DNA from: Kitagawia praeruptora
Lineage: Eukaryota > Streptophyta > Magnoliopsida > Apiales > Apiaceae
Direction of reading: 5' to 3'
Length of the DNA stretch: 64,000 nucleotides
NCBI GenBank assembly: GCA_037693485.1
Contig: CM075352.1
Coordinates: forward strand, 26,010,001 to 26,074,000
The position numbers and the translations under genes are program-made. The first letter of the stretch is position 1; each line of letters opens with the position of its first letter. A model generated the notes under the pieces. That model did no database searches and was not told the DNA's origin. It worked only from the letters and a program-made list of their open reading frames with translations. Positions 13,745-22,371 of this stretch are shown here, piece by piece.

Positions 13745-14153
13745 CATGTTAAGCGATTAAAGCGAACATTGGTTCTCAACATGCAATGGAATTTTGTTAC
13801 CTTCGAGCATCTTGAAGAGATTTTTTATATGAGCTTTTAAATGTAAAAATAAAGAGTGTTGTAAAAATTTGAGCTCCAAAAAGTTCTTAAAAACTTAAGA
13901 AACTCATTTCTCTTCTCACTTTTAAGAGTCTCTAGTTGGCTCTTAACATAATTTTACCAATAAAATATTGATTCCTTCCAATTTTTTGACTACTTGAGTT
14001 CAAATTTTTGTTATACTGGAATTGAAATATTAATAGAATATCAGTAAAAAGCAAATATAGAGAGGATTGATGAGATTGACACAAAAAACAATATTAATAA
14101 CTTAATATTAGCATAATTATTTATATTATTTTTAGGAGTAAATTAGGAGGATT
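13745..14153. other. Non-coding spacer before the F-box fragment
   Basis: AT-rich DNA with no reading frame, splice pattern or terminal repeat that could be recognised. Because a decayed F-box/LRR fragment follows, this stretch may include eroded intron or 5' sequence of that copy, but no residual similarity was evident by eye. Confidence 0.3.
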
Positions 14154-14540
14154 TTGGAGATGCACAGAATATTTATTAAGCTTGAATCTTTAGTCCTAGT
14201 AACACAGCAAAATATATGTCAAAAAATGGTTCTATGGATTAAAAACATATCAACCAAATGGTGTTGGGAAAGGAAGCACAAATTGCCTACGAAGTGCCCT
14301 CTCATGTGTATTCCTACTTGCAAGTTAACTCATTTGAGGCTCATTACTGAATTCACCGAGGGCTTTTGTAACGTGGTGAGTGTTAAACTCGTAAATGTCG
14401 TAATTAGTGCTGACATGACATTTGGGACTCAACTCGATAAATTGGATTGGAACGTTGCAGTGGGATTAAACATTTGGGATGCCAATTCCAATATAACAAT
14501 CATCTTACTGCGTTGATGATCATTCACAGTGGAGATATTA
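14154..14540 (+). pseudogene. Decayed F-box/LRR fragment
   Basis: An open stretch of about 120 codons matches the LRR part of the neighbouring F-box gene piecewise: WIKNIS against WISNIS, FCNVVSVKLVNVVISADMTFGTQLDKL against the parent's GFCNLTDLVFMTVIITADLS region, and NIWDANSNITII against the later NNNLTALTI part. Reading continues in another frame as a remnant like HSQWRY. No F-box or FBD motif is attached and the ends are undefined. It is best read as the remains of a tandem duplicate of the gene at 9.5-12.7 kb. Confidence 0.72.
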
Positions 14541-15051
14541 ACTCTGTTTATGGAATATATAGTACAACCTAGTCTACACAACACCATTTTATACAGTAGC
14601 TTGCCGTCTTTAGCCCCTTTAACGTTCTATCACTTTTGACCCAACATCACCAGAGCCACTTGCAGTCTCTAATCTCCCAGAAGCATCTAATTTTATCTGG
14701 AACTTTTGTTAGATTTGTCTGGAAACAAAACGTTAAAACAGAGAGCGCCAACGAGTTTTCAAGCATGTGCAATTACATTGGTTCATTGAATTTGCAATTT
14801 CTAATATGAAATGTAAAAATTCACCGCTATATTTGCATTTCTCAAATCATAAACAAGTGAATCAACACAAACTAAATTTAGTTGTATAATAATACAACCA
14901 AACAAGATCAAACAAATATGAATTTATAAAATATAATTCAACAAGAAATCCCACAAAATACAACTCCAAAATGTAAAACAGAATCCCAGAAAGAAAATTC
15001 AGCCACAAGTCTGATAATATATTTATTTAATAATTTTATTTAAAACTTCAC
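14541..15051. other. Intergenic and SAMDC 3' untranslated region
   Basis: This stretch lies downstream of the minus-strand SAMDC stop codon at 15052-15054 and should contain its 3' untranslated region. AT-rich tracts around 14880-15030 could hold polyadenylation signals. No gene or terminal inverted repeat was found. Confidence 0.35.
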
Positions 15052-16131
15052 TTAGTACTCCTTTTCTTCCTTCTCTTCATCCTTCCAGCAACACTTCAAA
15101 ACAGATCTAGGAGATCCACAGCTCTCGGTCTTCACAAACTTCTGGTAAACGATGGAACCATCCATTCCAAGCTCTTCACAGCTTTTCTCTTCCAAATGAT
15201 ACCCCTTAACCTCTAAGGAGCTCGTCTTTTCAAGTAAGCTAGATGAAATATCAGCATGCAAAGCAATAGAGAATTCACTAGGTTCAAAACACATCAGCAC
15301 CCTCGAAACAAGTCGACTAAGGTTAACGTCTTTTGGATCATATCCAGCAGCTTCAAAACTTGCATAGCTGAAACCATCTTCAGGTGTGATGTGAATTGTA
15401 GAAATCGCATTTCCTTCAATAGCATTCATCGAGTATCCACAAGGATCAAACTCGAAATCACAGATGTCAGAATTTGGAAGAATTTCTCTTATACCAGAGT
15501 TATCAGTCATTAGAGCTGCTGAGTTTGAATTCGTCTTGTAAAAGACGGATGCTTTTGACTTGTCTAGAGAAGTCATGCACATTTCCATTGTATACATAGG
15601 GTCAGAGGAGTGCAGAGATGCAGCACATGCAGAATAGACATGCCATTTCTGCGGTTTGTCGAAACTGCCCAAAACATAAGCCTTGCTTCCTGAACCAAGT
15701 TTCCCAAAATAACTATCAAGCACTGTAACTTCTTCTGAGAAATTCCGATGAGGGTATGACTGAGCTCCAGGAAATATGAAACTTCCACGACTATATCTCA
15801 CAGAACGCACAGTGAGGGAGATGGATTCAGCCAAATCCAGTATGGGTGGAATTGAATTGAGCAGCTTGGTTGTTCCACAAGTTTTGATGATGATCTTGTA
15901 TGCATAGACGAAGAGACTTGACTCAGAGAGAACATAAGAGTCGACATGCTCATTTGACAATGTAGCAACTATAGTGCATTCTGCAGGTCCTAGTATCTCA
16001 TCCAACTGAGTTCTGGAGAGAGTTCGTAGACCCATTCCTTCGGGATCAGCAAAAAAACTTGGCTCGGAAAAGCAGATTTCGAGCCTCTTTTCGTAACCTT
16101 CAAAACCAATTGCAGAGACTTCGATTGCCAT
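15052..16131 (-). CDS. SAMDC: S-adenosylmethionine decarboxylase proenzyme
   Basis: Intronless 359-residue ORF, the usual length for plant AdoMetDC. It starts MAIEVSAIGFEGYEKRLEI and has the self-cleavage motif LSESSLFVYAYK; family knowledge places cleavage between Glu and Ser, so that the Ser becomes the pyruvoyl group. TCGTTKLL holds the conserved Cys region and GSFDKPQKWHVYSA is another family block. The enzyme makes decarboxylated AdoMet, the aminopropyl donor for spermidine and spermine. The 5' leader carries two uORFs (16536-16544 and 16295-16536), known in plants to mediate polyamine-dependent translational repression. The coding frame is undamaged. Upstream of the leader a viral fragment begins at about 16870, so the native promoter is not adjacent. 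Confidence 0.96.
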   Translation of the reverse strand: MAIEVSAIGFEGYEKRLEICFSEPSFFADPEGMGLRTLSRTQLDEILGPAECTIVATLSNEHVDSYVLSESSLFVYAYKIIIKTCGTTKLLNSIPPILDLAESISLTVRSVRYSRGSFIFPGAQSYPHRNFSEEVTVLDSYFGKLGSGSKAYVLGSFDKPQKWHVYSACAASLHSSDPMYTMEMCMTSLDKSKASVFYKTNSNSAALMTDNSGIREILPNSDICDFEFDPCGYSMNAIEGNAISTIHITPEDGFSYASFEAAGYDPKDVNLSRLVSRVLMCFEPSEFSIALHADISSSLLEKTSSLEVKGYHLEEKSCEELGMDGSIVYQKFVKTESCGSPRSVLKCCWKDEEKEEKEY

Positions 16132-16294
16132 ATCTTTGAGAGATATGGTTTAAAACCAGAAACAGAGTAAACAAGAGATGTGCCGAGAGCAGAAGAAAAG
16201 GAGTGAATGGAAAGAAATTCAGAATGTAAATAAACTTAAAACACCTAGTTACTATTAACGTCGTCAGACGTTATTGTAGAAAAACTTAGTTATA

Positions 16295-16536
16295 TCAGGA
16301 TGGCTTGCGAGCACACTGCACAAAAAAAAACACATATAAATTAACACTTCAATCTTATGATAGCATCAGATACGTACATTGATAGTAATCCAGAAACTTA
16401 CGTTGGAGTATGCAGCAGATTTGAATTTTTTGATTCCTCCGTTTGGTCGAATGTCTTCAATGCTGTATCCAAGGGGAGCTTCGTACAATAAAGATTTACT
16501 ACTACTACTAGACTTTTTCCCACCTTTTGTCTCCAT
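16295..16536 (-). CDS. Conserved-peptide uORF of SAMDC, 51 residues, split by an intron
   Basis: Starts at the ATG complementary to 16534-16536. Exon 1 (16536-16402) encodes 45 residues including LLYEAPLGYSIEDIRPNGGI and ends AAYSN. An intron (16401-16316, GTAAGT...TTGTGCAG) follows, then exon 2 (16315-16295) encodes CARKPS and a stop. The PLGYSIED..RPNGGIKKF core and the SN-C-RKPS tail are the hallmark of the plant SAMDC uORF peptide, which stalls ribosomes when polyamines are high. Without splicing the frame reads into NVSFWITINV, so removing the intron is needed for the conserved tail. The uORF ends 163 bases before the main ATG. Confidence 0.92.
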
Positions 16537-16544
16537 TAGAACAT
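16536..16544 (-). promoter_or_regulatory. Tiny uORF of SAMDC, overlapping the conserved uORF by one base
   Basis: ATG TTC TAA (complement of 16544-16536). The last A of its stop is the first A of the conserved uORF ATG (TAATG). In other plants this tiny/small overlapping arrangement lets scanning ribosomes bypass or reach the repressive uORF depending on polyamine level. The one-base overlap seen here is exactly that layout. Confidence 0.88.
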
Positions 16545-16870
16545 GAATTTGCCTAATCAAATAACATAAAACAGAATTAGATATTGATCACCACAAACAG
16601 TTGTACCATATATAGGAAAAACATTTGACAACAAGCATCCTGCCCCTCCCATTAATTACAAAATTGGATCTAAACATGTAAAACCCTCAATCTATCAACT
16701 TACTAAATAATTACAGTGCCTTTTGAAATAAAATATGGTCTAAATGTACAAGGAAAATAGTGACCATAAAACATACAAAATACTAACAAAATTAAAGGCA
16801 GAAAAGCACATCAAAGATTATTTTATCCATCAAATTACATATTTCAGAAAGTCCAATTTACATAATTATT
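16545..16870. other. SAMDC leader intron sequence up to the viral junction
   Basis: On the minus strand an acceptor-like TTATTTGATTAG lies just before GCAAATTCATG, suggesting that another leader intron precedes the uORF exon. The upstream leader exon and promoter are not visible before viral-type sequence begins at about 16870. AT-rich with no ORF. Confidence 0.4.
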
Positions 16871-16933
16871 ATGACAATTTCACACAGAACCTCCACAGGC
16901 AGGTGGCCGTTTAGGGAACACGATAGTGCTATC

Positions 16934-17454
16934 ATGAGTTCTAATCCCTTGTGTCAACATCCTCACGTTTATAAGAAAGGAAAAATCCTTAATTTTAAAC
17001 GATTAGATGAAGGTAGTGGTAAACCCAAAAGGTTTTACAACTTCTCTTCTAGTAATGGTTCAATCATGACGATTAATAACCATTGTAATAATATCAATCA
17101 GATATTAGGAAGAACATACTTAGGTGTCTGTAAATTGTTATCCTATTTAGGACTAAGCAAAGACCCTAGTGAAAAGTTCTCAAAAGAACCTTGTGTTTAT
17201 AATAAATTTAAACATTTATTTTCAGAAAGGGGGAATAATAAGGACTTACAGCCCTTGTTAGAAAAAATCTATGAAAGAGTCAGACCCTGAAATAGAAAAT
17301 CTAGGTCAAAAAATCAAAGACTTAGAACCAGCTCTGAGTAAAATCAGAAAAGAAATAGAAAACTTAAAACCCACCCATCAATAGGGAAGAAGTTTTAGAT
17401 TTCACCAAAAAACTAGACGCGATAAATGAAAGGTTAACTAACATCATAGGATGA
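16934..17454 (+). pseudogene. Caulimovirid aphid-transmission-factor-like gene, frameshifted
   Basis: The start ATG at 16934 overlaps an upstream TGA. The first 118 codons (to 17290) are open and contain PHVYKKGKIL, YNFSSSNGSI and LSYLGLSKDPSEKF, blocks I recognise from the N-terminal half of caulimovirus aphid transmission factors. Family knowledge: this half binds the aphid stylet receptor, and a C-terminal coiled coil binds the virion-associated protein. Here the coiled-coil part is still recognisable as Lys/Glu/Leu-rich sequence, but in two other frames (about 17265-17384 and 17385-17454). At least two frame breaks, near 17270 and 17385, therefore separate it from the N-terminal part. It is not functional as it stands. 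Confidence 0.78.
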
Positions 17455-17825
17455 CAGCTACCCTTCACTCTTTATCAAAAGATCTAGAAAATATTGTTAT
17501 ACCTCTGTTAAAAGAAATTTTAGACAAGGTACGACAGATGGAAAAACCTCAAGAAAATCGAGATAATATCAAAGATTTAATTGAAGCAGCTTCAGCAAAG
17601 ATCATTTCAGAAATGAAGAAATGTCCTTGCAACGAAGAAATTCTGAATGCTATTAAACAGCAACCAGAAAAGAAACAACAGCAAATTGTTCCAGCAGATG
17701 ATCAATCAAAAGATCAAACGCAGAAACCCAGAAGAATGTTATACAGTTTCCCAAATGATTCTGTAGGCTTCGAAGAATTGGGTACAGGTAAAAATGAAAA
17801 GTCAATTGTCTGGCCGCCAAGGTAA
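17451..17825 (+). CDS. Caulimovirid virion-associated-protein-like gene, intact frame
   Basis: 124 codons starting in the ATGA overlap with the previous gene. Residues 1-40 are heptad-rich (coiled coil). KKCPCNEEILNAI at about 62-74 is the Cys-Pro-Cys block of caulimovirus ORF III proteins, and MLYSFPNDSVGFEELGTGKN near the C-terminus matches their conserved capsid-binding end. The protein bridges capsid and transmission factor in the family. The length is close to the family norm and the frame is unbroken, in contrast to its neighbours. There is no evidence of host use. Confidence 0.85.
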   Translation: MTATLHSLSKDLENIVIPLLKEILDKVRQMEKPQENRDNIKDLIEAASAKIISEMKKCPCNEEILNAIKQQPEKKQQQIVPADDQSKDQTQKPRRMLYSFPNDSVGFEELGTGKNEKSIVWPPR

Positions 17826-17826
17826 A

Positions 17827-18961
17827 ATGACTACTTACTTTTCAAAATTAGAGTCTTTATTTCTAGACATGTTAAAGCTAGATATAAATGACGATAATGA
17901 AGAAACTTTTGATTTAGCATTAAATCTCTTAGAACAAGAAGAAGATTTAGTTAATTCAAAGTTTAATCAGGATCAAAATCTAAGGTTAACTTTTGGTTTT
18001 GAACAACCTGAAAAATGTCTAATATTAAATGAAATTGATTCTTCTATTGATTCATTTAGTCAGGACGAGAGCATCGGCGAAACTGAAGTTACAGATTTCG
18101 ACCAAGAAGAAGCAGAATTAGGAAGAAATTTCTATCCTAATCAAGAAGACAATACTGATGTCAAAAGCGGTATTGGAACACGAGTTGATAATCCCACAAC
18201 AGGACCATCAACCTCAGGTACTAGAAGACCACGACCCGATTTGGTACGTGACTTTTATCCACCAACTAGTGAATTTAGAATTAATAACTCACCTTTTGGT
18301 AGTAATAATGTTCTAAATTTAGAATGTGAAAACATGAAAGAAAGAAGACATCGCATAGACATTTGGTCTAAAGAGATTAGTCTTATAATTAACACAAACC
18401 CGCAGGCTTATGATAGTCAGCAAAGTGTTATTTTGCTTGTAGATCACAAAACTACAGGTACGGTTAACAAGTTTATCAAAGATACAACTTGGACACCAAG
18501 AATTGAAGCTATTGATGCATTTAATGATATCATTAACTTCATATATCTAGAATTTTTAGGAATTGACTATGTCGCCTCAAAAATTCAGGAGAAGGAACGT
18601 GAAAGACAAGAGTCTATTAACATCCTTCATAATATGCAACTGTGTAATATATGTGAATTAGAATCATTCTTTTGTATGTTCGAAAAACACATGATTAACA
18701 CAGGTGATCAAGTAGGATATCCGACATACATCGAGATGTTTATTCGGAAAATCCCTATCGTTGGAGAAACGGTAATGCAAAGGTATAAGTCTACAGCTAA
18801 TCCTAATACTAGGCTTAGTCTTGCTTATGCATATAATTTAGTTACCGAAGAGGTTACTAAACATTGTGAATTTGTTAAAACAGCTAAAAAGTTAAAAGCT
18901 TTTAGTAAAAAATGTTGTAACAAATACCCACAAATAAACTATACTTTTGGATGCAAACCAG
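17827..18961 (+). pseudogene. Caulimovirid coat protein gene, 3' truncated
   Basis: The start ATG at 17827 follows the VAP stop by one base. About 378 codons are open. The first ~110 residues are strongly acidic (DINDDNEETFDLALNLLEQE), as in caulimovirid capsid precursors. The middle contains the capsid core (FIKDTTWTPRIEAIDAFNDI). The last part, SKKCCNKYPQINYTFGCKP, stops at the junction with the fold-back element at 18962, before the zinc knuckle and basic tail expected in this family. It is therefore truncated; a few foreign codons follow before a stop. Confidence 0.82.
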
Positions 18962-19939
18962 TAGGGGTGTAATTCGAGTCGAGCCGGGCGAGTTCGAGCC
19001 GAGTTTAAAATCGAGTCGAGTTTTTTCTGACGAGTCGAGCCGAGCTCGTTTATTAAACGAGCCGGAAATCCCCGCCGAACTCGGCTCGTTTATAATACGA
19101 GTCGAGTCGAGCTTTTCGCGAGCCCGACACGAGCCGAGTCGGGTAATGTTAAACGAGTCGAGTCGAGTTTTTCGCGAGCCTAATGTTAAATTTTCTTCTT
19201 TTTTTTTTAAATTCTGAAAATTACTTATTTTGTTTAAAAAAATTAAAAATTACTTATTAATTATATTAACATCATTACACATAATAAAAAAAATTAAACA
19301 AACAAGATGTTATAAATTATTTGATTTACAAATTATCAAAAAAAAAATATCTAATTTTCATTTATTTAACCAAATATAACAAGAATAGTAGTGATCTACT
19401 AAGATTTCCAAACAAATTAATTTTTTATTTTTTGAAAGTTTGGGAATATCATTTAGTTAGATATATCTTGACATCCGTATGGTTGGATCGTCGAGAAATA
19501 TTTTTTGAAAAATAGAAACAATAATGTGCAACGAAGCACTAGTTATGAGTATAATACAATATAGTAGTGTTTTATTAAGATCTCCAACCAAATTAATATT
19601 TTATTTTTTGAAAATTTGGGAATATCATTAAATTAGATATATATTGACATCCGTACGGTTGGATCGTCGAGAAATATTTTTAAAAAAATATTTTGAATTT
19701 TTTTGAAAAGTAGTGTTTTTTTTAACGAGTTCGAGCTCGAGCTCGAGCCGAGCCGAGTTTTCATTATCGAGTCGGGTTGTATTCGAGCTCGGCACATACT
19801 CGGCTCGACTCGTTAAGCTAAACGAGTACGAAGTGTTGTTCGAGCTCGACTCGTATTCGAGTACGAGCCGAATCGAGCCTGTATAAACGAGCTCGAGCTC
19901 GAGCTGCTCGCGAGCAGCTCGACTCGGATTACAGCCTTA
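18962..19939. mobile_element. CGAG-rich fold-back (hAT-like) element, left copy
   Basis: Starts TAGGGGTGTAATTCGAGTCG and ends CTCGGATTACAGCCTTA: imperfect terminal inverted repeats with the AGGGGTGTAAT core common in hAT-type MITEs. Both sub-terminal regions consist of dense CGAGCTCGAG/GAGTCGAGCC words that can pair with each other around an AT-rich centre. About 978 bp; the apparent short ORFs are products of the repeats. No 8-bp target duplication is visible. The outer end abuts the viral fragment and is also the end of the inverted duplication. Confidence 0.78.
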
Positions 19940-20480
19940 TGTGACTGTGTTTGTTTTTTTTTAACATAATGGACTGTATTATTTTGATTCATGGCAAAAT
20001 CTAAAAAGAGGTACGAATAGTGGCCTCATAATTTTTATAACTATTTACAATTTTAACAATCGGTACAAAAATTAAAAAGTACTACAAGTATTCGATGATC
20101 GATACTCGATAATAATTTTGAATCCGTTTCCCGTATTCGTAAATTTAGGGCAATTCACTAACTATGAAGCTGTTAACTTGAAGTCTTTGATAGGAGATGA
20201 CTTGTAAATCCAACTCCCAAATGCCAAGAACATGTCCCAGACTCCCAGCTCCCAGGTGGCTTTTACTTTTCATTTAGAAAACGGGGGAACATAATTCATG
20301 ACTCTGACTAAAAGGGAAACAACATTTGTAATGTACACAAAGAATATGCGCTCTAAACCTTGAACTTCTAGTAGCATTCCTCCTGTGGTGTTACATAAAC
20401 AAAAGAAGATTAAAAGAACAAAATATCAAAACAACCGTAGAAGCTTTAAAGCTGGTTTACTTTCACTGGTCACTGAAGTG
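19940..20480. other. 3' flank of the left LIP2 copy
   Basis: Present in inverted form at 30716-31257. It should contain the 3' untranslated region of the minus-strand LIP2 gene. No separate gene was seen. Confidence 0.5.
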
Positions 20481-21167
20481 TTATGATGCCGATGCATTGT
20501 CTTTCCATTCTACACTATCGTAATTAAATAATTGTGCAAAAGAAGAAATTAATTGCTCCTCAATTACTTCTTCAGTAGGAAGCTCAGTGTTTGCTTCTCT
20601 ACTCAGAGATGTGACTTCTTTATCTGCAATTCCACAAGGCACAATATGTTTAAAATAGTTTAGATCAGGATTTATGTTGAATGCCAAACCATGAGAGGTG
20701 ATTCCAGAGGAAATTCTAACACCAATTGCTCCAATTTTCTTCTCGCCAACCCAAACCCCAGTCTCACATTTTCGTCCTGGACGAGCCTGAACACCATACA
20801 CGGAAGCCAAATTGATCATGGTTAACTCAAGTTTCTCCACATAGTTTCTAGCACCAAGTCCAATATCCCGCAAAGAAATAATGGGATACAAGATGGCTTG
20901 GCTAGGGCCGTGATAGGTAATATCCCCTCCCCTTTGTGTGTAGTGAAGTTCGGCACCTATAGTTTTTAATTCATCCTCAGAAACTAGTAAGTTGTGATCA
21001 GTCCTCCGTTTACCAAGGGTATATGTAGGTGGGTGCTGTAAGGACAACAAAGTATCAGAGATCTTATAGGCCTTTCTGTCAGACGCCAGCTTCTCCTGCA
21101 GTTTAAGTGCATTTAAGTAGTTCATGGTGCCCATTCTCCAAACCTCAAGATTCCGTGGAATTCTCAT
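20481..21167 (-). CDS. LIP2: Octanoyltransferase (lipoate biosynthesis), copy 1
   Basis: 228 residues from the ATG at 21167 (MRIPRNLEVW), which lies just after a splice acceptor, so the gene has a spliced 5' leader. It belongs to the LipB/LIP2 family: LSLQHPPTYTLGKRRTDHNL, TQRGGDITYHGPSQAI, KKIGAIGVRISSGITSHGLA and IVPCGIADKEVTS are the family blocks, with the catalytic Lys144 and Cys178 present. It transfers octanoyl from acyl carrier protein to E2 and H subunits; the closest plant relatives are the mitochondrial enzymes of about this length. It differs from copy 2 by Asn6 (Lys in copy 2) and Val123 (Met in copy 2). A hAT transposon sits in its leader intron region (21716-25138), which may affect expression. 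Confidence 0.95.
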   Translation of the reverse strand: MRIPRNLEVWRMGTMNYLNALKLQEKLASDRKAYKISDTLLSLQHPPTYTLGKRRTDHNLLVSEDELKTIGAELHYTQRGGDITYHGPSQAILYPIISLRDIGLGARNYVEKLELTMINLASVYGVQARPGRKCETGVWVGEKKIGAIGVRISSGITSHGLAFNINPDLNYFKHIVPCGIADKEVTSLSREANTELPTEEVIEEQLISSFAQLFNYDSVEWKDNASAS

Positions 21168-21715
21168 CCCCTGCAAATCACATAATCCACTATGGTATTT
21201 AGCACTTAGCAGAGCTAGTGTTAGTAATTAGTTTATTAGTCACCACTCACCAATAGTCCAGAAGCGAGTCAACTTACAAAGATTTCTACAATCAGTAAAG
21301 TAGAGTCAATTACAAATATGAACTCCAGGAAAGGTATTTATTTTTAATTGGAGACAAACACACCTTCCATCTATCTTTAATTCCCCTGTAATTGTCCCCA
21401 TTGTTCTTCTCTAACTACTCCATCCCAATAGTTAACTACATAGGTGTGTACTCAATAAGAAAATGCAATCAATATTCCCTTCTCACCATAAAACACTACA
21501 AGTAAGTGTGCAAGTTTCTTGTCATAGATATCGAAATGGCAACCCATATTTCCATCCCATGTATACGTATCACATAAGTAAACAAATGTATGGTGCTTGT
21601 AATGTCATTTGTAATTAGCTAACTACACACAAGACAAAAAAGATAGTAACATGTGAATTAGCTACCACCTGATTCAAAAATAGACTCCAATTCACCAAAC
21701 AATAAAGAGTATAGA
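21168..21715. other. Leader intron of LIP2 copy 1, up to the hAT insertion
   Basis: Matches 29489-30028 in inverted form. On the minus strand it ends TGATTTGCAG just before GGGATGAGAATTCC, a good acceptor directly in front of the start codon. No ORF; the sequence is consistent with an intron. Confidence 0.5.
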
Positions 21716-22040
21716 CAGTGTTGTTAAATGCGCGCATATGCGCGCGCATATGCGATATGCGACGCGATGCGCACCTGAAGCGCATCGCTTTGGAGATGCG
21801 ATGCGCCTTCAGTGATGCGCTCGCTTTTGTAGTGATGCGCTCGAGTATGCGCAGTGCGAAATGCGCAAGAAAAGCGCGCTTCTGTGAAGATGTTGACCGG
21901 GCTCGTTGACCGGGTCATTTTTATGAAAAAAAATATAAGAAACGGGTCAAAAAACCCTAAATAAACACAGCAGCCGTCAAAGAGATATACACACATATAC
22001 ACAGAGCATCAGCTGGAGAAAAAGAGAGAGACATACACAG

Positions 22041-22365
22041 GTAATTATCTTCTCATCTTTCTATCTTCACACCCACATATATACACACACAGACATATAT
22101 ATATACACAAATATACACACATATACACACAGGTATACACGCATATACACACACATACACACATATATACACAAATATACACACAAACACACACATATAT
22201 ACACACACAGACATACACAGTTACATACGATTCTTGTATATATACATACGATTATTGTATATATACACACGATTTTTTACTAAATTTATTTCCTTTACTA
22301 AACTTATTAACTGATTATAGTATGTAATTATGTACTAATTATAGCTGCTCTTTGTTTGATTGCAG
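22041..22365 (+). repeat. TATACACACA microsatellite in the transposase leader intron
   Basis: Degenerate (TA/CA)n tracts fill about 22066-22270. They lie between a donor CACAG/GTAATT (22041) and the acceptor TTGATTGCAG (22365), so they appear to belong to a 5' leader intron of the hAT transposase gene. Confidence 0.65.
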
Positions 22366-22371
22366 TAAGTG

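Larger units (their letters stand above)
16870..18961 (+). mobile_element. Endogenous caulimovirid fragment (pararetrovirus-derived)
   Basis: Three consecutive, tightly packed reading regions follow the order of caulimovirid genes: aphid transmission factor, virion-associated protein, coat protein. The junctions are viral in style. A short open tail (16873-16937, possibly the end of the movement-protein gene) stops in an ATGA overlap with the next start. The second gene's TGA overlaps the third gene's ATG at 17451-17454. The coat-protein ATG follows the preceding stop by one base. The fragment ends abruptly at 18961 against a fold-back element. Reverse transcriptase, movement-protein body and inclusion-body genes are absent. 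It is a dead genomic fossil. Confidence 0.85.

Noticed and set aside
18951..19217. Open frame through the CGAG-rich element, and its mirror at 31986-32300
   Set aside because: Produced by the simple GAGTCGAGC repeats; it starts in viral or orphan sequence and has no protein character.
20481..21176. 231-residue LIP2 beginning MQG
   Set aside because: The extra three codons come from a TTG in the intron acceptor; the ATG of MRIPR follows the splice site and matches the usual start of plant relatives.
22067..22270. 67-codon Cys/Tyr/Val-rich frame on the minus strand
   Set aside because: It is translation of a TATACACA microsatellite.
22369..22371. Start of the hAT transposase three bases upstream (GTG)
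   Set aside because: Non-ATG; the ATG at 22372 follows the leader acceptor directly.
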